9,516 nt of DNA from Deltaproteobacteria bacterium (GTDB lineage: Bacteria; Desulfobacterota; BSN033; UBA1163), in the NCBI GenBank assembly GCA_016875255.1, contig VGRU01000140.1, forward strand, positions 1 through 9,516, in the 5' to 3' direction. Of this stretch, positions 6,148 to 9,516 are shown piece by piece; the stretch's first letter is position 1, and each line of letters opens with the position of its first letter. The translations under genes and the position numbers were made by a program. The notes below the pieces were generated by a model. That model saw nothing but the letters and a program-made list of their open reading frames with translations. It was not told the origin of the DNA and made no database searches.

Positions 6148-6168
6148 ATATTTTTTCCCCTCCTACCA

Positions 6169-6299
6169 GAGACTGTGTCGTAATTACTAATTTGTCACCC
6201 TGAACTTGTTTCAGGGTCTCGTAAGTTGTTGGAAGGATTAGATGCCGAAACTAGTTCGGCATGACATTTTTTCAATTTCCCCTATTACGCCACAGCCTC
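6169..6299. mobile_element. MITE-like element with 16-bp terminal inverted repeats inside the liv operon
   Basis: GAGACTGTGTCGTAAT (6169-6184) and the complement of 6284-6299 (GAGGCTGTGGCGTAAT) match at 14 of 16 positions and bound a 131-bp segment. Inside are two 8-bp perfect hairpins of similar design: ACCCTGAA/TTCAGGGT (6197-6204/6210-6217) and ATGCCGAA/TTCGGCAT (6242-6249/6255-6262), the GTCA(C/T)...CGAACT.GTTTCGG type of palindrome found widely in bacterial spacers. No coding capacity and no clear target duplication. The 279-bp spacer 6043-6321 otherwise holds the short ORF at 6106-6147 and the substrate-binding protein's ribosome binding site. Confidence 0.6.
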
Positions 6300-6321
6300 C
6301 CAGGGGAAGGGGAAAAAGGGA

Positions 6322-7416
6322 TTAATATGAAAACGGCCACAAGTTAAAGTAGTTCTTAATCTGCCACCAGCGATAAGAGATTCCATTCGGTTCATAGATG
6401 AGAAAGAGGGCGATGGCCAGACCGAAGGCGGCCTCTTTCACAAAGAGAAATTTCTCCAACAAAAGGGGTAAAAAGGGCATCATATTTACAAAGACAGGAT
6501 TCTGGGTGAGGATGAAGATGAGGAATTTGAGCCCCTCCGGTATGAGGGTCATAAACAATGCTCCGAAAATGGTCCCATGAATGCTTCCTACTCCTCCGAT
6601 GAGGATGACACCTACGAGCCAGAGAGACCAGCCAAAATGGAAGTGTTCGGGGCTGACAGCCGCCAGAGAGGTGACCCAGAAGGCGCCGGCAATCCCGCCG
6701 AAGAATCCTGCCACAAAAAAGGCTAAGAGTTTATACAAAACGATATTTACGCCCATTGTTTCTGCGGCGATATCGTTGTCCCGAATGGCAATCCAGGCAC
6801 GGCCGATCTTTGAACGCACAAGATTTGCCATGATAACAGTTAATAGGACAACCAGTATCACCATAAGATAATAGACATCTTTGTCATCCTTGATCATCCA
6901 GGGGCCGATCTTCACTGCTCCCGGTGGAATGGAGAAGGCAACCCCTCTTCCGCCAATCTGGCTGACATACTGGGTGATGAAAAATTCAACCGTGAGAAAT
7001 TGAGCGGCCATCGTGGTCATAATAAGATAGAATCCCTTCACCCGGGCGGAGGGGAGGCCAAACAGGACAGACCATAGACCTCCAACAATTCCCCCCATGA
7101 TCATGGCAATAGGGTAGGGGATATGAAGTTGAAGCATCAGTAGCGTACAGGTATATGCCCCCATCGCCAGAAAAGCGGAATGTCCGAGGGTGATCTGACC
7201 ACAGTAGCCGATGAGCAATTGAACTCCCATGGCAGAGAGAATGGTATAACCCACGACATTGGCAATCGAGATCACGTACATCCCGGCATACTGGGGGAAG
7301 AGGTAAAAGATGGTGATGAATAAGAAGATCATTTTCCCCCAGACAAATTTGGTCTGCCACCAGGCATGGTCCTGTTTATAGTATTGATGATAGTTACCAC
7401 AAGGACGATAACTCAT
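6322..7416 (-). CDS. livM: Branched-chain amino acid-type ABC transporter permease LivM
   Basis: A 364-residue inner-membrane protein, one half of the translocation pore. After an unusual polar, Tyr/His-rich N-terminus (residues 1-25) there are many hydrophobic segments. GYCGQITLGHSAFLAMGAY (70-88) is the LivM family signature, and SKIGRAWIAIRDNDIAAETMG (202-222) is the cytoplasmic EAA-like loop that contacts the ATPase. The C-terminus ends in an aromatic tail, RWWQIKNYFNLWPFSY, beyond the last membrane segment. The ATG at 7416 is chosen over an upstream in-frame TTG at 7428 because GGAGG lies five bases before the ATG, and the TTG falls within that ribosome-binding region. It follows livH across a 120-bp spacer filled by a 7-bp-period repeat and is separated from the next gene by a MITE-like element; all are co-directional. 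Confidence 0.95.
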   Translation of the reverse strand: MSYRPCGNYHQYYKQDHAWWQTKFVWGKMIFLFITIFYLFPQYAGMYVISIANVVGYTILSAMGVQLLIGYCGQITLGHSAFLAMGAYTCTLLMLQLHIPYPIAMIMGGIVGGLWSVLFGLPSARVKGFYLIMTTMAAQFLTVEFFITQYVSQIGGRGVAFSIPPGAVKIGPWMIKDDKDVYYLMVILVVLLTVIMANLVRSKIGRAWIAIRDNDIAAETMGVNIVLYKLLAFFVAGFFGGIAGAFWVTSLAAVSPEHFHFGWSLWLVGVILIGGVGSIHGTIFGALFMTLIPEGLKFLIFILTQNPVFVNMMPFLPLLLEKFLFVKEAAFGLAIALFLIYEPNGISYRWWQIKNYFNLWPFSY

Positions 7417-7425
7417 AGAAACCTC

Positions 7426-7534
7426 CAATTATCAATAGTCAATTATCAATGATCAATGACCAATAAAAAACGAAATTAGAAACTTCTTCTATATTGAAAA
7501 ATGTGAATTGATCATTGGTCATTGACCATTGATC
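7426..7534. repeat. 7-bp-period inverted repeat element, copy B (livH/livM spacer)
   Basis: The left arm (7426-7467) is six in-phase units of caatNNN, and the right arm (7507-7534) is four of attgNNN, preceded by two decayed units from 7493. The arms can pair imperfectly across a central A/T-rich loop. The left arm abuts the livM Shine-Dalgarno (7422-7426), and the right arm stops 3 bp short of the livH stop codon. Confidence 0.7.
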
Positions 7535-7536
7535 TT

Positions 7537-8421
7537 TTAGACTCTTTCGATTCGGACCCATCCCCATAGTCCGTAAGGCTTAAAGAGCAAAACGATGACC
7601 ATGACCGCAAAGGGAAAGACCTCTTTGACCCCGCCCGGGGTGTAACGGCTCAGATAGCCATCTGCCAGATTCTGAAGAATACCGATGACCAGACCGCCGA
7701 CGATCGCTCCCGGGACAGAGTTAAGGCCCCCCAGAACGACTGCCGGTAACACCAATAAGCCCAGATAACCCACGGAGATATTAAGACCGTTGATATTCCC
7801 GAGCAGGGTTCCGCCCACCCCTGCAGCCATGAAGGCGATCGCCCAGGCAAGGGCATAGACCACCTTTGCATTGACCCCCAAGGAAAGGGCGGCCATCTCA
7901 TCGTCAGCCGTTGCCTGCATCGAGAGTCCCCACTTCGTAAATTTGAAGAAGGAGACAAAGGCGACAAGGAGGATGATGGAGGCGACAAAAGCCCACAGGA
8001 ATACCTGGCCGACGACGACCTTTCCGAGGAAGACGGGTTCTATCGGAAATACAGGGGGAGAGAATACGACGGTATCCGTTCCCCAGACGAGCATGACCAG
8101 CCCCTTAAAGAAAAAGGCAAGTCCGACGGTGACCATGATGACGGCAAGATGGGGCTCTCCGACCATTGGCCTTAAAAAGATGATTTCCGTTAAAACCCCA
8201 AGAATAAATCCAATGATCAGTGTGAAAAACAGGGCCAGGATGAAAGGAATCCCCCAGTGATAAAAGGTCAGGCAGACATAGGCCCCGATGAGTGTTAATT
8301 CGCCCATGGCCAGATTGAGGACGCCGGAGCATTTATAGATCAGCGTCCATCCAAGAGCCACCAGGGCATAGATACTCCCCACCAGAATCCCTGTAATTAA
8401 AAGCTGCAAAAAGATTTCCAT
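7537..8421 (-). CDS. livH: Branched-chain amino acid-type ABC transporter permease LivH
   Basis: A 294-residue inner-membrane protein, the normal LivH length, and the partner of LivM in the pore. The N-terminal GILVGSIYALVALGWTLIY (11-29), followed by GVLNLAMGELTLIGAY (33-48), is the LivH signature. GLSMQATADDEMAALSLGVN (165-184) is the EAA-like loop for ATPase contact, and LPAVVLGGLNSVPGAIVGG (225-243) is the conserved late membrane segment. About eight hydrophobic stretches are present. The ATG at 8421 is preceded by GGGAGG at about five bases. It is the first transporter gene in the window. Upstream, where livG or another cluster gene would often be close, there is a repeat-flanked four-helix-bundle gene and then the acyl-CoA synthetase. 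No promoter could be picked out in the repeat-filled spacer. Confidence 0.95.
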   Translation of the reverse strand: MEIFLQLLITGILVGSIYALVALGWTLIYKCSGVLNLAMGELTLIGAYVCLTFYHWGIPFILALFFTLIIGFILGVLTEIIFLRPMVGEPHLAVIMVTVGLAFFFKGLVMLVWGTDTVVFSPPVFPIEPVFLGKVVVGQVFLWAFVASIILLVAFVSFFKFTKWGLSMQATADDEMAALSLGVNAKVVYALAWAIAFMAAGVGGTLLGNINGLNISVGYLGLLVLPAVVLGGLNSVPGAIVGGLVIGILQNLADGYLSRYTPGGVKEVFPFAVMVIVLLFKPYGLWGWVRIERV

Positions 8422-8440
8422 GAAAACCTCCCTAAAAAAG

Positions 8441-8551
8441 CAATTATCAATGATCAGTTTTCAATAATCAATTATCATTTTGTTAGGAACTTTCTTATTG
8501 TTAATAGTCATTGACCATTGAACATTGGCAATTGAACATTGATCATTGGTT
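8441..8551. repeat. 7-bp-period inverted repeat element, copy C (four-helix gene/livH spacer)
   Basis: The left arm (8441-8475) is five caatNNN-type units, one decayed. The right arm (8497-8551) is about eight attgNNN units with one 6-bp unit near 8504. The right arm runs over the stop codon (8543-8545) of the four-helix-bundle gene and encodes its last residues (DNQ). Confidence 0.7.
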
Positions 8552-8914
8552 ATCGACCCTTCTTCTCCTGGCGGTACTAACGCTTTTCCCGATGATGGCA
8601 CAAAGCTCTCCACACTCGTCTATCAGGGGCTGAACCTCTTTTGGAGAGAGCATTTGGGTCCGGTGGATCGCTCGGAGCCAAAAACGGCTCTCTTTCAATT
8701 CCTTCAGGACGATACTCATTTTGTGGATAAAATCGGATCTTGATTCGGCACCACAACCTTCTTCATAGTTGGAACCGGAGGATGTCCCAGCGCGTACCAA
8801 TTGCCCTCCGACATGTCTACCTGAAATTGTCTTTGGTAGGGCTTCGGCAATTTTTATGATCTTCACTACAAAATCAAGCAAACGCTCCGAAAGCTGGTCG
8901 CCTTTTCCGTTCAT
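8543..8914 (-). CDS. Four-helix-bundle protein (S23 / 23S rRNA intervening-sequence protein family)
   Basis: A small all-helical protein of 123 residues from the ATG at 8914, with an in-frame TTG at 8932 as alternative. It shows the family pattern: LSERLLDFVVKIIKIAEALPKT, then RHVGGQLVRAGTSSGSNYEEG, then AESRSDFIHKMSIVLKELKESRFWLRAI, then a last helix with LIDECGELCAIIGKSV and a basic tail. Family members were first seen encoded in insertions within 23S rRNA genes, and relatives include the Avd accessory proteins of diversity-generating retroelements; most copies, like this one, stand alone with unknown function. It separates the acyl-CoA synthetase from livH and has no evident functional link to them. 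It is flanked by same-orientation 7-bp-period repeats (8497-8551 and 8971-9026), one covering its stop codon. No rRNA sequence or reverse transcriptase is visible in the window. Confidence 0.85.
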   Translation of the reverse strand: MNGKGDQLSERLLDFVVKIIKIAEALPKTISGRHVGGQLVRAGTSSGSNYEEGCGAESRSDFIHKMSIVLKELKESRFWLRAIHRTQMLSPKEVQPLIDECGELCAIIGKSVSTARRRRVDNQ

Positions 8915-8970
8915 CTCAATCGTGGCTTCCAATCGATCATTACCGGTTGACCATCTATGTTTTGCTTTTC

Positions 8971-9026
8971 ATTGATAATTGTCCATTGATCATTGCAAAT
9001 TGACCATTGCACATTGACCATTGATC
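8971..9026. repeat. 7-bp-period tandem repeat, copy D (single arm, eight units)
   Basis: Eight perfectly phased attgNNN units (56 bp) end 2 bp before the stop codon of the acyl-CoA synthetase. Unlike copies A to C there is no opposed caatNNN arm beside it; the four-helix-bundle gene follows instead. The variable three bases are mostly acc, atc or cac. Confidence 0.75.
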
Positions 9027-9028
9027 TT

Positions 9029-9516
9029 TTACTGTGGCACTTCCATTACTTTCATGTCTGTTTTAATATGGATCACCCTTCCGTCTTCATAGGTGATGTT
9101 GGTGTCCATATGGACCGTGCTTACATCCGAGTAAAGCCCATTGACAATATCCTTATAGCGTTCTTCGACAAATGCCCTTCTCAGTTTTCGGGTCCGGGTT
9201 AATTCGTCGTCATCCGCATCAAACTCCTTATAGAGATTGACAAATTTCTTCACCCGGGCAACCGGAGGAAGGTCACGGTTCATCTTGACGATTTCCTTTT
9301 GGATCAATTCATAGATTTGCGGGATCTGAGAAAGTTCAGGGTAGCTTGAGTAGACGATATTCCGGGCCTCTGCCCAATTGCCCACGACAGCATAATCGAT
9401 GCAGATCACGATCGTGACATAAGGTTTTTTGTCTCCGATGGCCCAGACTTCCCTGATATAAGGGCTGAATTTGAGCCTGGTCTCAAGATACTGAGGGGCG
9501 AACTTCGTTCCATCGC
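9029..9516 (-). CDS. AMP-forming long-chain acyl-CoA synthetase, C-terminal part, runs off the right edge
   Basis: The frame is open to the right edge (first whole codon at 9514) and gives about 161 residues of the C-terminal domain. It opens with DGTKFAPQYLETRLKFSPYI, the A8-type hinge region of long-chain acyl-CoA synthetases, followed by REVWAIGDKKPYVTIVI and AVVGNWAEARNI. DDDELTRTRKLRRAFVEERY contains the family's conserved LTrTrKLRR, which holds the expected catalytic lysine near the C-terminus. The enzyme activates a fatty or other carboxylic acid to its CoA ester with ATP giving AMP and pyrophosphate. The N-terminal domain with the P-loop lies outside the window. It is upstream of and co-directional with livH, supporting a coupled uptake-activation cluster; chain length cannot be judged. 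Confidence 0.88.
   Translation of the reverse strand, partial: DGTKFAPQYLETRLKFSPYIREVWAIGDKKPYVTIVICIDYAVVGNWAEARNIVYSSYPELSQIPQIYELIQKEIVKMNRDLPPVARVKKFVNLYKEFDADDDELTRTRKLRRAFVEERYKDIVNGLYSDVSTVHMDTNITYEDGRVIHIKTDMKVMEVPQ

Noticed and set aside
6160..6305. Target-site duplication around the MITE-like element
   Set aside because: The bases flanking the two terminal repeats do not form a convincing direct duplication.
7417..7428. TTG start of livM at 7428
   Set aside because: The TTG directly precedes and overlaps the GGAGG ribosome-binding region that serves the ATG at 7416.
7871..8260. 129-codon plus-strand frame
   Set aside because: Antisense shadow of livH, with low-complexity Thr/Lys/Arg-rich translation from reversed membrane-segment codons.
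8543..8914. Avd of a diversity-generating retroelement
   Set aside because: No reverse transcriptase, template repeat or variable repeat is visible; only the general four-helix-bundle family assignment is supported.
8971..9026. CRISPR-like array
   Set aside because: The 7-bp units are contiguous with no unique spacers of 25-40 bp, and no cas genes are present.

Overview
The window looks like chromosomal DNA of a Desulfobacterota-type (former Deltaproteobacteria) anaerobe. This is an inference from gene content: a Liv-type ABC transporter interleaved with acyl-CoA-forming enzymes and followed by a MerR regulator and a thiolase, together with intergenic spaces full of palindromic repeats. No rRNA or other marker gene is present, so the taxonomy is only suggestive. 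Every supported gene is on the minus strand, so transcription runs from the right edge to the left edge.

Right part (9516 to 3947, in transcription order): the C-terminal end of an AMP-forming long-chain acyl-CoA synthetase; a small four-helix-bundle (S23/IVP-type) gene; then the transporter genes livH, livM, a periplasmic substrate-binding protein and livF. The second ATPase, livG, is not in the window and may lie beyond the right edge. Middle part (3830 to 1854): a WHy/LEA14-like lipoprotein and a phenylacetate-CoA ligase family protein whose nucleotide-binding loop is atypical. Left part (1541 to 1): a CBS-CBS-ACT sensor protein, a MerR-family regulator, and the start of a thiolase that overlaps the end of the MerR gene by 50 bp and begins at a TTG codon.

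A plausible reading is uptake of a carboxylic or amino acid substrate through the Liv transporter, activation to a CoA thioester by the flanking ligases, and thiolytic breakdown, with CBS/ACT and MerR proteins providing control. The actual substrate cannot be read from the sequence.

The most unusual content is between the genes. Four spacers carry degenerate tandem repeats with a strict 7-bp period (attgNNN, or its complement caatNNN). Three of them have two opposed arms that could fold as a hairpin; the fourth is a single 8-unit run. The four-helix-bundle gene sits between two same-orientation runs and its stop codon lies inside one of them. Other spacers hold elements bounded by inverted repeats (590-687, 701-850, 6169-6299) and strong paired hairpins (1669-1731, 3174-3211). 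I see no tRNA, rRNA, CRISPR array or transposase gene.
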